Source: Planotetraspora phitsanulokensis
GTDB taxonomy: Bacteria; Actinomycetota; Actinomycetes; Streptosporangiales; Streptosporangiaceae
Length of the DNA: 64,000 bases
Assembly: GCF_016863295.1 (NCBI RefSeq)
Contig: NZ_BOOP01000014.1
Location: forward strand, 1 to 64,000
Direction: 5' to 3'
Made by a program: the position numbers and the translations under genes. The notes beneath the pieces were generated by a model. It ran no database searches. It saw only the letters and a list, made by a program, of their open reading frames with translations, and had not been told where the DNA came from. Below are positions 42,552 to 51,523 of the stretch, piece after piece (the stretch's first letter is position 1; each line of letters begins with the position of its first letter).

Positions 42552-43523
42552 CTAGGGCACGAACAACGTGAGCAGCAGCCAGACGGGGACCAGCGTGAAG
42601 AGCAGGGAGTCCAGCCGGTCCATCACGCCACCGTGGCCCGGGAGCAGGGTCCCCATGTCCTTGATGCCGAGATCACGCTTGATGACCGACTCGATCAGGT
42701 CGCCGAGGGTGGCGCAGACCACGACGACGGCGCCGAGGACGGCGCCCTGCCAGTACGCGCCGCCCAGCAGTAAGTGGACCAGTAACGCACCGGCCACGAC
42801 GCAGGCGAGCGCGGAGCCCGCGAAGCCTTCCCAGGTCTTCTTCGGGCTGATGAGCGGCGACATCCGGTGCTTGCCGAACAGAATGCCCGCGAAATAGCCG
42901 CCGATGTCGCTGCAGACGGTCACCGCGATGAAGATGAGCACCCGGTCGGAGCCGTCGTCGACGGTGAGGAGCAGCGGGACGAAACCCGCGAGAAGTGAGG
43001 GGTAGACGGCGATGAAGAGCCCGGCCGTGGCATCCCTGACGAAACCGTCCGTGCCCTGGAACATCCGCCAGGCCAGAACCACCATCGCGGTGACCGCGAA
43101 GGCGCCGACGAGGAACGCCGGACCACCCCAGTAGGGGCCGACGATCATCGCCGTCATGCCGACGAGCAGCGGGATCACCGGCACCCGGATCCCGCGCGCG
43201 GCGACGGCCTTGGTCAGTTCGTGGACGCCCACGCCCACCGCGGCCAGCACGACGAGGAGGAAGACGACCTTCACGGTGTAGAGCGAGGCGATGACCACGG
43301 CGCCCAGCGCGACGCCGACGGCCACGGCCGCGGGAAGGTTCCGCCCGGTACGGCTGCCGCCGCCGGACGCCCCGCCAGGCCCGGGGGCCGACGGGCCGGA
43401 CTCCCCGGCGCCGTTCATGCCGTCACCGTGCCCGCCACCGGGACCGTCGCCGTGATCATCACCATGGGCGCCGGTCACGCCATCCGCGGAAAACCGGTCT
43501 CCAGCGGCAGCCGTTCCGTCCAA
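42552..43523 (-). CDS. cdsA: phosphatidate cytidylyltransferase
   Basis: Makes CDP-diacylglycerol from phosphatidate and CTP, the branch point to phosphatidylinositol, phosphatidylglycerol and cardiolipin. 323 residues, with about eight helices after a disordered Gly/Asp/His-rich N-terminus of about 70 residues that is longer than in E. coli. The CDS signature IESVIKRDLGIKDMGTLLPGHGGVMDRLDS near the C-terminus (about 281-310) has the metal-binding Asp. Start TTG, with GGGAG about 9 bases away. It follows frr after a 107-base gap with a long hairpin, as part of the rpsB-tsf-pyrH-frr-cdsA cluster. Confidence 0.95.
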   Translation of the reverse strand: MDGTAAAGDRFSADGVTGAHGDDHGDGPGGGHGDGMNGAGESGPSAPGPGGASGGGSRTGRNLPAAVAVGVALGAVVIASLYTVKVVFLLVVLAAVGVGVHELTKAVAARGIRVPVIPLLVGMTAMIVGPYWGGPAFLVGAFAVTAMVVLAWRMFQGTDGFVRDATAGLFIAVYPSLLAGFVPLLLTVDDGSDRVLIFIAVTVCSDIGGYFAGILFGKHRMSPLISPKKTWEGFAGSALACVVAGALLVHLLLGGAYWQGAVLGAVVVVCATLGDLIESVIKRDLGIKDMGTLLPGHGGVMDRLDSLLFTLVPVWLLLTLFVP

Positions 43524-43541
43524 AGCGTCCTACTCCCTATA

Positions 43542-43594
43542 CACGTGATCCTTGTGCCGCGCTGTACTCACCGGACAGCGCGGCACAAGGATCA
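43542..43594. terminator. 22-bp perfect hairpin between frr and cdsA
   Basis: The arms 43542-43563 and 43573-43594 are exactly complementary over 22 bp, with a 9-base loop. It lies between two co-oriented housekeeping genes. No T-tract follows on the cdsA side. It may end or partly end transcription after frr, or protect or process the mRNA. Confidence 0.7.
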
Positions 43595-43630
43595 CGGTCG
43601 TGCCCTGCCTCGCAATCGAGGATCGAGGTC

Positions 43631-44188
43631 TCAGACCTCGAGCAGCTCGGCTTCCTTGTGCTTCAGCAGCTCGTCGATCTTGGCGACGTGCTTCTGGGTG
43701 AGATCGTCGAGCTCCTTCACCGCGCGGTGCACCTCGTCCTCGCCCGCCTCGCCGTCCTTGACCAGCTTGTCGAGCGTCTCCTTGGCATGCCGGCGGATGT
43801 TCCGCACGGAGACCCGGCTGCTCTCCGCCTTGGTGCGGGCGACCTTGATGTACTCCTTGCGGCGCTCCTCGGAAAGCTCCGGGAACACCACGCGGATCAC
43901 CTGGCCGTCGTTGCCCGGGTTCACACCGAGATCGCTGTCGCGGATGGCCTTCTCGATCGCGCTCATCGCGCCCTTGTCGTACGGCTGCAGCAGCACCATG
44001 CGCGCCTCTGGCACATGGAAGGACGCGAGCTGCTGGATCGGCGTGGGCGACCCGTAGTAGTCCACGTTGATCTTGTTGAACATGGATGGCGTGACTCGGC
44101 CGGTACGGATGCCCGCGAAGTCGTCCTTGGCGACCGTCACCGCCTTGTCCATCTTCTCTTCGGCCTCGAAGAGCGTTTCGTCGATCAC
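43631..44188 (-). CDS. frr: ribosome recycling factor
   Basis: 185 residues, the standard RRF length. It splits post-termination ribosomes together with EF-G. Typical segments: [50 protein letters not shown], and the helical tail [51 protein letters not shown]. It is 9 bases downstream of pyrH, a universal pairing. Confidence 0.97.
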   Translation of the reverse strand: MIDETLFEAEEKMDKAVTVAKDDFAGIRTGRVTPSMFNKINVDYYGSPTPIQQLASFHVPEARMVLLQPYDKGAMSAIEKAIRDSDLGVNPGNDGQVIRVVFPELSEERRKEYIKVARTKAESSRVSVRNIRRHAKETLDKLVKDGEAGEDEVHRAVKELDDLTQKHVAKIDELLKHKEAELLEV

Positions 44189-44197
44189 TGCGGCTCC

Positions 44198-45854
<1,657 letters not shown>

Positions 45855-45895
45855 TGTCCTATTTCCTCTTCGGGAACCCAGGTGAGATCAGATGG

Positions 45896-45934
45896 CGTGG
45901 TGGGCGTGGGCGCCGGGCGCGCACGCCCACCACG
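45896..45934. terminator. 13-bp hairpin in the rpsB-tsf gap
   Basis: CGTGGTGGGCGTG pairs perfectly with CACGCCCACCACG across a 13-base loop. A stem between rpsB and tsf is also known in other bacteria, where it lowers readthrough and sets the S2/EF-Ts ratio. No T-tract is seen here. Confidence 0.65.
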
Positions 45935-45978
45935 GTCGAGCCTTGAGATCCGCACGGCACCCCGTACGGGCGCTGAGC

Positions 45979-46929
45979 TTAGGCCTGCTCTTCGGTGGTG
46001 TCCGCGGCCGGAGCATCGGTCGCCTCGGTCGCGGCCTCGGCGGCCGGAGCCTCCGCGGCGGCCTCGGCCGGAGCGGACTCCTCAGCCGGAACCTCGGTGG
46101 CGGCCTCAGCCGGAACCTCGGTGGCGGCCTCGGCCGGAGCCTCGGTGGCGGAACCCTCGAGCAGCTCACGCTCCCACTCGGCGAGCGGCTCGGCGTCAGT
46201 GGTGCCGCTGGGCTTCTCCTCGCCGCGACCGGCGCCGGCGCGGGTCATCAGACCGTCGGCCACGGCGTCGGCGATCACGCGGGTGAGGAGGCTGACGGCG
46301 CGGATCGCGTCGTCGTTGCCCGGGATCGGGTAGTCGACCTCGTCGGGGTCGCAGTTGGTGTCGAGGATCGCGACGACCGGGATGCCAAGCTTCTTGGCCT
46401 CGTTGATCGCGATGTGCTCCTTCTTGGTGTCCACGATCCAGATCGCGCTCGGAACGCGAGCCATGTCACGGATACCGCCGAGGGTGCGCTCGAGCTTCTC
46501 CTTCTCGCGCCGGCGCATCAGGAGCTCCTTCTTGGTGAGCCCGGACGCGGCGACGTTCTCGAAGTCGAGCTCCTCGAGCTCCTTCAGGCGCTGGAGCCTC
46601 TTGTGAACCGTCGAGAAGTTGGTGAGCATGCCGCCCAGCCAGCGCTGGTTCACGTACGGCATGCCGACGCGGGACGCCTGCTCGGAGATGGACTCCTGCG
46701 CCTGCTTCTTCGTGCCGATGAACATGATGGAACCGCCGTGCGCGACGGTCTCCTTCACGAAGTCGTAGGCGCGGTCGATGAAGGACAGCGACTTCTGCAG
46801 GTCGATGATGTAGATGCCGTTGCGCTCGGTGAAGATGAAGCGCTTCATCTTCGGGTTCCACCGGCGAGTCTGGTGGCCGAAGTGAACGCCGCTCTCGAGC
46901 AGCTGTCGCATGGTGACGACAGGGGCCAT
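45979..46929 (-). CDS. rpsB: 30S ribosomal protein S2 with extended acidic tail
   Basis: S2 of the small ribosomal subunit, 316 residues. The core (about 1-235) is standard: [51 protein letters not shown] and [15 protein letters not shown]. About 80 extra residues follow, rich in Ala, Glu, Pro and Thr, including three copies of an 8-residue repeat (TEVPAEAA type) encoded by a 24-bp tandem repeat. Similar but variable tails occur in other actinobacterial S2 proteins. ATG with GGAGG 9 bases upstream. Confidence 0.97.
   Translation of the reverse strand: MAPVVTMRQLLESGVHFGHQTRRWNPKMKRFIFTERNGIYIIDLQKSLSFIDRAYDFVKETVAHGGSIMFIGTKKQAQESISEQASRVGMPYVNQRWLGGMLTNFSTVHKRLQRLKELEELDFENVAASGLTKKELLMRRREKEKLERTLGGIRDMARVPSAIWIVDTKKEHIAINEAKKLGIPVVAILDTNCDPDEVDYPIPGNDDAIRAVSLLTRVIADAVADGLMTRAGAGRGEEKPSGTTDAEPLAEWERELLEGSATEAPAEAATEVPAEAATEVPAEESAPAEAAAEAPAAEAATEATDAPAADTTEEQA
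46081..46152. repeat. 24-bp tandem repeat in the rpsB 3' coding region
   Basis: Three 24-bp units follow one another; the first two are identical and the third differs at a few bases. They encode the 8-residue repeat of the S2 tail. Confidence 0.8.
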
Positions 46930-47250
46930 GGTGTGGTCCTCCATGGTCGTGTGCCCTGGGGCACGGTCTCGGTTGGTCGCACGAGCCACATGACTCGCAC
47001 CCTGACGCCCCGGGCCGTCGCCGCCGGACAAGGTCCGGACCGAGGTGACGACTCGTGAATGGGCGTGTGAATTCGGCCCGCTAGCGCAGGCCGTCGTACA
47101 GTCTACCCGGATCCGTCCCCGCCGATGACCGGCGACGTGACCGTGCGGGTTACACCGTCACCGGCCTCCGCGCGATCGGCGATCACGTCACCCGCCGGTG
47201 TGTCGCCGTCACCTGAAACCAGGCCCAGAAGCAGGCCCCCGAAACCGGTC
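46930..47250. other. rpsB upstream region without a supported gene
   Basis: This 321-base gap must hold the rpsB promoter and leader. A TAGACT hexamer on the minus strand at 47100-47105 could be a -10 box, but I see no convincing -35 at the right spacing. No hairpin or repeat stands out. The right end approaches the Gly/Ser-rich coding end of the ArsR-type gene. Confidence 0.4.
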
Positions 47251-48063
47251 TCAGTTAATCGGACCCGCAGGGCCGCCCGCCGCCGCGGAACCGAACCCCG
47301 CAGGGCCGTCAGGCCCGTCGGAATCGGACGTCCCAGAACCGCCGGGCACCACGGAACGCTCAAAACCGGATCCCCCGGAACCGCCAGAATCGCCGGGACG
47401 CCCCTCAGAACCGGCCCCCTCGGAATCGGACCCTGCCGGGGCGGAGCCCGAGGGAGCGGAGGGTTGCCCTACGGCGCCGTGTGGCGCCCGGGGGAAGAAC
47501 CGGAGCTGGAACTCCGCCAGGCGTGCCCCCGTCGGCGCGTCCTCCGCTGCGCGTTCCGTGGCCCGGTACGGGAGGGTCAGCTCGTTGATCCGCTCCGCCA
47601 GAGCCCGCAACTCCTCGGCGTCGACGAGCAGGGTGGCGTGGGTCAGCCAGGTGGCCGACCGCCATTCACGCGACTCCCGGGGCGACTGCACGAGGTAGTC
47701 GTTCAGCCGCTGGGCCGCGTCCGCCAGAACCGCGTCGATCACCGCGTTCTGCGCCTCGAACAGCTCAGGGGAGACATCGTCCTCAGAGGTGAAACCCCAC
47801 CCGCGTTGCAGGGCTCGCCACACCCGCTCCCTGCCGTCACCTCTGGGCGGCGCCTCCTCGACGAGCCCGTTCTTGGCCAGCGTGCGCAGGTGATAGCTGC
47901 ACGCGCTCGGCGACAACCCCGTGACCTGCGCGCATTCCGTGGCCGTCGCGGGTCCCTCCGTCTGGAGCCGGGACAGGATGGCCAGCCGCGCGGGATGCGC
48001 GAGCGCACGGAGGACACCGGCATCCGTGACCTGCCGGTAACCCTCCGCCTTCGAGGTGGTCAT
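47251..48063 (-). CDS. ArsR-type winged-helix regulator with low-complexity tail
   Basis: A 270-residue regulator. The N-terminal winged helix (about 10-95) has VLRALAHPARLAILSRLQTEGPATATECAQVTGLSPSACSYHLRTLAKNGLVEE, the ArsR/HTH_20 pattern. The middle region (about 95-200) is helical and probably dimerising or ligand-binding. The last 65 residues are Gly/Ser/Pro/Asp repeats without structure, from GC-rich repetitive DNA, and look like readthrough into a repeat. It is divergent from an MFS exporter by 71 bases with two direct repeats, so it probably represses that exporter. ATG chosen at MTTSKAEGYRQ; no clear ribosome binding site. Confidence 0.82.
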   Translation of the reverse strand: MTTSKAEGYRQVTDAGVLRALAHPARLAILSRLQTEGPATATECAQVTGLSPSACSYHLRTLAKNGLVEEAPPRGDGRERVWRALQRGWGFTSEDDVSPELFEAQNAVIDAVLADAAQRLNDYLVQSPRESREWRSATWLTHATLLVDAEELRALAERINELTLPYRATERAAEDAPTGARLAEFQLRFFPRAPHGAVGQPSAPSGSAPAGSDSEGAGSEGRPGDSGGSGGSGFERSVVPGGSGTSDSDGPDGPAGFGSAAAGGPAGPIN

Positions 48064-48103
48064 GCCGCACACGCTACTCGCGGGCAAGAAATGAAGTATT
48101 GCC

Positions 48104-48140
48104 TTCACAGTTACGAAGCATTAGTTTCACAATTATGAAG
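48104..48140. promoter_or_regulatory. two 15-bp direct repeats TTCACARTTAYGAAG, candidate ArsR operator
   Basis: Copies at 48104-48118 and 48126-48140 differ at two bases and are 22 bp apart, two helical turns. Each is itself a weak dyad (TTCA-N7-TGAA type), as expected for ArsR-family dimers. The second copy covers the MFS start codon. Confidence 0.6.
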
Positions 48141-49457
48141 GAGATGCTTCACGACTCCCGGGACGCCCACCCGATCCCCCTCCGCCGACAGCGGGACTAC
48201 CGGTTCCTCTGGTCCGCCCGCGCCGTCTCCGAGACCGGCAGCGAGGTCACCAAGCTCGCCGTGCCGCTGACCGCGGCCACCGTGCTCCACGCCTCCCCGC
48301 TCCAGATGGGCCTGCTCACGGCCGCCTCGACCTTCCCCTACCTGCTGGTCGGCCTGCCGTCGGGCGCGCTGGCCGACCGGGTGGGCCGTCGCAGGCCGGT
48401 GATGACGGCATGCGAGACGGTCTCCGGTCTCGTCATGCTCTCGGTCCCCGTGGCGTGGCTGACCGGACTGCTGACCATCCCCTGGCTGATCGCGGCCGCC
48501 TTCGTCGTCGGCGTCTGCACGGTGGTGTTCCGCACGTTCAACACGCCCCACCTGGCCACCGTGGTCGCGGAGTCGCAGCGCACGGAGGCGCTCGCCGGCT
48601 TCCAGTCCGTGTTCGCCGTCGCCCAGATCGGAGGTCCGGGCCTCGCCGGCCTGCTCGTCGCCCTGCTCACCGCCCCGGTCGCGATCGTGGTGAACGGACT
48701 CTCCTTCCTCGCGTCCGCGCTGTGCCTGCGGGCCGTCCGCGCGCCTGAACACGAGGCCGGCACCCGCGGGGCCGGACTCGGCCGTGAGATCGCAGAGGGC
48801 CTGCGCATCCTGATCGGGCACCCGATACTGCGGACGCTCTGCCTCACGGGCATGACCATCAACGCCCTCGGTGCGGCCCAACTCGCGCTCTACGTGGTCT
48901 TCGCCGTCCGCGTCCTCGGCCTTCCCGGCAGCCTGGTCGGCGTCGCCGCGGCCGGTTTCGGCGTCGGCGGCCTGCTGGGCGCCGTCCTCGCACCCCGTCT
49001 GAACCGCCGGTACGGCGAAAACCGGGTGTTGCTCGGCTCCGTGCTCTTCTTCCCGGTGGCTTTCGTCGGCACGGCCGCCGCACACGGCCCGGTCTGGCTC
49101 GTGATGGGCCAGCTCGGCGTGGCGGAGCTGATCACCGGGGTGGCCGTCGTGTGTTACAGCGTCTGCGCGGGCTCCGCCACGATGCGCGAGGCCCCGGACG
49201 GGCTGCTCGGCCGGGTGAACGCCACGACCCAGTTCGCCGTCCAGGGCGTGATGGCCCTGGGCGGTCTCCTCGGCGGCGTCCTCGGGGAGTCCCTCGGGCT
49301 CAGGCCCGCCCTGTGGGTGTGCACCGCGGCCTCGCTGCTCGTCATCCCGTGCCTGTGGCTGTCGCCCATTCGGCGCGATGCCCGCCTGGCGAGGGTGGAG
49401 CGCTCGCCCAGTACGGCTCGGCGCCCCGAATCCGTCCCGGAGGCCTCACGTACGTGA
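48135..49457 (+). CDS. MFS transporter
   Basis: A major-facilitator exporter of 440 residues and about twelve helices, of the enterobactin-exporter/DHA3-like group. The signature loop GLPSGALADRVGRRRPVMTAC between helices two and three is clear, as is the start RQRDYRFLWSARAVSETGSEVTKLAVPL. Its expression is probably controlled by the divergent ArsR-type regulator, and an operator copy spans the start codon. ATG codons at positions 1 and 4 are both possible; mRNA may be leaderless. The last 116 bases overlap the convergent CoA-transferase gene. Confidence 0.85.
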   Translation: MKEMLHDSRDAHPIPLRRQRDYRFLWSARAVSETGSEVTKLAVPLTAATVLHASPLQMGLLTAASTFPYLLVGLPSGALADRVGRRRPVMTACETVSGLVMLSVPVAWLTGLLTIPWLIAAAFVVGVCTVVFRTFNTPHLATVVAESQRTEALAGFQSVFAVAQIGGPGLAGLLVALLTAPVAIVVNGLSFLASALCLRAVRAPEHEAGTRGAGLGREIAEGLRILIGHPILRTLCLTGMTINALGAAQLALYVVFAVRVLGLPGSLVGVAAAGFGVGGLLGAVLAPRLNRRYGENRVLLGSVLFFPVAFVGTAAAHGPVWLVMGQLGVAELITGVAVVCYSVCAGSATMREAPDGLLGRVNATTQFAVQGVMALGGLLGGVLGESLGLRPALWVCTAASLLVIPCLWLSPIRRDARLARVERSPSTARRPESVPEASRT

Positions 49458-50751
49458 GGGTGCCGAACTCGCTCTCCATACCGGCCAGGAGATCGTCCAC
49501 CCGTGGCTCAGGGGCGTCACCGGCGGAGCGTCCCAGGTCGTCGAGCCACGCCGCGGTCCTCGCGAGCGAGACCTCGGCATGCCAGGAACCGCCCTCGCCC
49601 GTACGGCGCAGCAGCCCGGCGACCGCGCCGAAGGCGGCGAGGAAGCCGGTCGCGTGATCGAGCGCCTGAGCGGGAAGCGGCACGGGGCGGGAGCCGTCCC
49701 CGTTCTCGTGAGCGATGCCGGAGACCATCTGCACCAGGCTGTCGAAGCCCCGCCTGCCCGCCCATGGGCCGCGGGATCCGTACGCGGAGATGTCCACGCA
49801 CACGATCCCCGGCCGGAGGACGGCGAGATCCTCCGGGGCGAACCCCCTTTCCCGTAAGGCACCGGGCCGATGGGCCTGGATCACCACGTCGACCTGCCTG
49901 ACGAGGTCCCGCAACACCTCGGGCTCCGATCTGAGGTCGACGTGGCACGACCGCTTGCCGAACGCGGTCTCCACGACCAGCCCCGGCACCTCGGGGAGGT
50001 GAGCGGCGCCCACGCGCAGGACCTCGGCGCCGTGCGCGGCGAGGATCCGGGCGGCCACCGGTCCCGCGATCACCCTTGTCAGATCGAGGACCCGCACGCC
50101 GCTCAGCGGCCGCGGCCCGTCGACTGCTTCTCGCGCCCCGTCGACTGCTTCCCGCGCTCCGCCGAGAGCGGGCGTGGCCGACGCGGTGAAGCGCGACAGT
50201 CCGACGAGCGGCAGTTCCGCGACCGCCCGCCCCTGTGGATGGGCGAGCCATTCCTGTCTGGTCCGCATCGCGGCCGCGCATCCACCTTCGCGGGTCACGG
50301 CCTCCTCGACGTCGATGCCGGTACGGCCCGCGCAGGCGGCGGCGACGTCGTCCCTCCCCGCGCCAACGGCGAGCCCCAGCGCACGGAGGGCGGCGTCGCG
50401 ATGATGGTCGAAGTTGCAGTGCAACCTGATCCAGCCGTCAGCGGTGCGGTAGTCCCCGGACAGGGGCGCCCAGAGAACGGCCTTCTCCCCGTCTATCCGG
50501 AAATGACGCTCGCTCTGGAAGGCCGCCGCCGCATGCCGGACGTCCACACTCACATCGGGGTCGACAGCTGGAGCGCCTCCGCGTCGCGTCCAATAGGCGG
50601 CCACGGCCGCGGTCACGGCGCCGACGGAGGCGGCCGCCGCCACGTCGACGCGGAAGACCGAGGCGAACACGGGATCGTCACCGGTCACCCGCACCTCCGG
50701 AAGGACGACCCCCGTGTCCTCACCCAGCCGCTTGATCAAGCTCGCGATCAC
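49342..50751 (-). CDS. CaiB/BaiF-type (family III) CoA-transferase
   Basis: A predicted CoA-transferase of 469 residues that would move CoA between carboxylic acids through an aspartyl-CoA thioester. The C-terminal half starts LSGVRVLDLTRVIAGPVAARILAAHGAEVLRV and continues with DLRSEPEVLRDLVRQVDVVIQAHRPGALRERGF. The likely catalytic Asp365 lies in PAQALDHATGFLAAFGAVAG. An unusual N-terminal part of about 210 residues precedes it, with an in-frame duplication (GAREAVD twice). GTG start after GGGGAGGGGGG. The 3' end overlaps the opposite MFS gene by 116 bases. Confidence 0.82.
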   Translation of the reverse strand: MIASLIKRLGEDTGVVLPEVRVTGDDPVFASVFRVDVAAAASVGAVTAAVAAYWTRRGGAPAVDPDVSVDVRHAAAAFQSERHFRIDGEKAVLWAPLSGDYRTADGWIRLHCNFDHHRDAALRALGLAVGAGRDDVAAACAGRTGIDVEEAVTREGGCAAAMRTRQEWLAHPQGRAVAELPLVGLSRFTASATPALGGAREAVDGAREAVDGPRPLSGVRVLDLTRVIAGPVAARILAAHGAEVLRVGAAHLPEVPGLVVETAFGKRSCHVDLRSEPEVLRDLVRQVDVVIQAHRPGALRERGFAPEDLAVLRPGIVCVDISAYGSRGPWAGRRGFDSLVQMVSGIAHENGDGSRPVPLPAQALDHATGFLAAFGAVAGLLRRTGEGGSWHAEVSLARTAAWLDDLGRSAGDAPEPRVDDLLAGMESEFGTLTYVRPPGRIRGAEPYWASAPPSPGGHRAEWATATGTG

Positions 50752-50769
50752 GGATGTCCCCCCTCCCCG

Positions 50770-51103
50770 ACGTCCACAAGATCCCCGGCGTCGTCCACAG
50801 CCTTCCCCGGTTACCCACAGATCTGTCCACAGCCAGAAGCGCCGCATGACCACAACGAGAGCAGTTCCTCCGGCCGCGGGTCGCCCAGCGCCCTGGTTCG
50901 GCCCATGTCCGGGATGAGCCGGGGCTTCTCCCCATTTCACCCATGGCCGACGCCGGACGCCAGGCGGGCGAGCAGCACCACCGCCGGCGCGCCCCTAGTG
51001 ACCCGCCCTGGACGTTGATCGCCATAGGCGTCATGCTCGCACGCCCTCATGCCGATGTCGTCGCCGAGTCCGCGTGCCTGTGGATGAAGGGTCGTATCCA
51101 CAG
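50770..51103. promoter_or_regulatory. cluster of six DnaA-box-like sequences
   Basis: The 408-base gap holds ACGTCCACA (50770), TCGTCCACA (50791), TTACCCACA (50811), CTGTCCACA (50823), GTATCCACA (51094) and, inverted, TCATCCACA (51079-51087). Five match the consensus TTRTCCACA in 8 of 9 places, one in 7. The first four are spaced about 21, 20 and 12 bp. The last two form an inverted repeat CTGTGGAT/ATCCACAG. No gene is supported in 50752-51159. Confidence 0.5.
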
Positions 51104-51159
51104 AATCCGGTTCGGCTCCTCCCTGCCTGGGCCGCCGGCAGGAAGGTCTGGGGCCGGAG

Positions 51160-51522
51160 GTGGTCCCATTGGCCGCGAAAGATCAGCTGGGCAGATACGG
51201 CGAGCAGCTCGCCGCGGACTTTCTGGTGGCGCGGGGCATGAGCGTCCTGGCGCGCAACTGGCGCTGTCCCGAGGGAGAGATCGACATCGTCGCGCGCGAC
51301 GGGAGCGCGATGGTCGTCGTCGAGGTGAAGACCCGTTCGAGCCGGCGCCACGGCACGGCGTTCGAGGCGGTCACACACGACAAGCTGATGCGGCTTCGCT
51401 CGCTGGCGCGGCTGTGGCTGGCGACCCAGACGGAGCGGTTCGACTCGGTGCGGGTCGACGTGATCGCCCTGGAGCGGTTCGCGGGCGACTTCTCCCTCCG
51501 TCACGAGCGCGGGGTGATCTGA
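51160..51522 (+). CDS. YraN/UPF0102-family nuclease-like protein
   Basis: 120 residues of the YraN family, with a restriction-endonuclease-like PD-(D/E)XK fold. The core GEIDIVARDGSAMVVVEVKTR supplies the acidic pair and Lys. The N-terminal GRYGEQLAADFLVARGMSVLARNWRC is standard. The family is linked to DNA uptake or recombination by its constant place beside yifB and dprA; the activity is not established. GGAGG overlaps the GTG start, and a TTG three codons on is better spaced and may be the true start. Four bases downstream comes yifB: TGA-G-ATG spacing. Confidence 0.92.
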   Translation: MVPLAAKDQLGRYGEQLAADFLVARGMSVLARNWRCPEGEIDIVARDGSAMVVVEVKTRSSRRHGTAFEAVTHDKLMRLRSLARLWLATQTERFDSVRVDVIALERFAGDFSLRHERGVI

Positions 51523-51523
51523 G

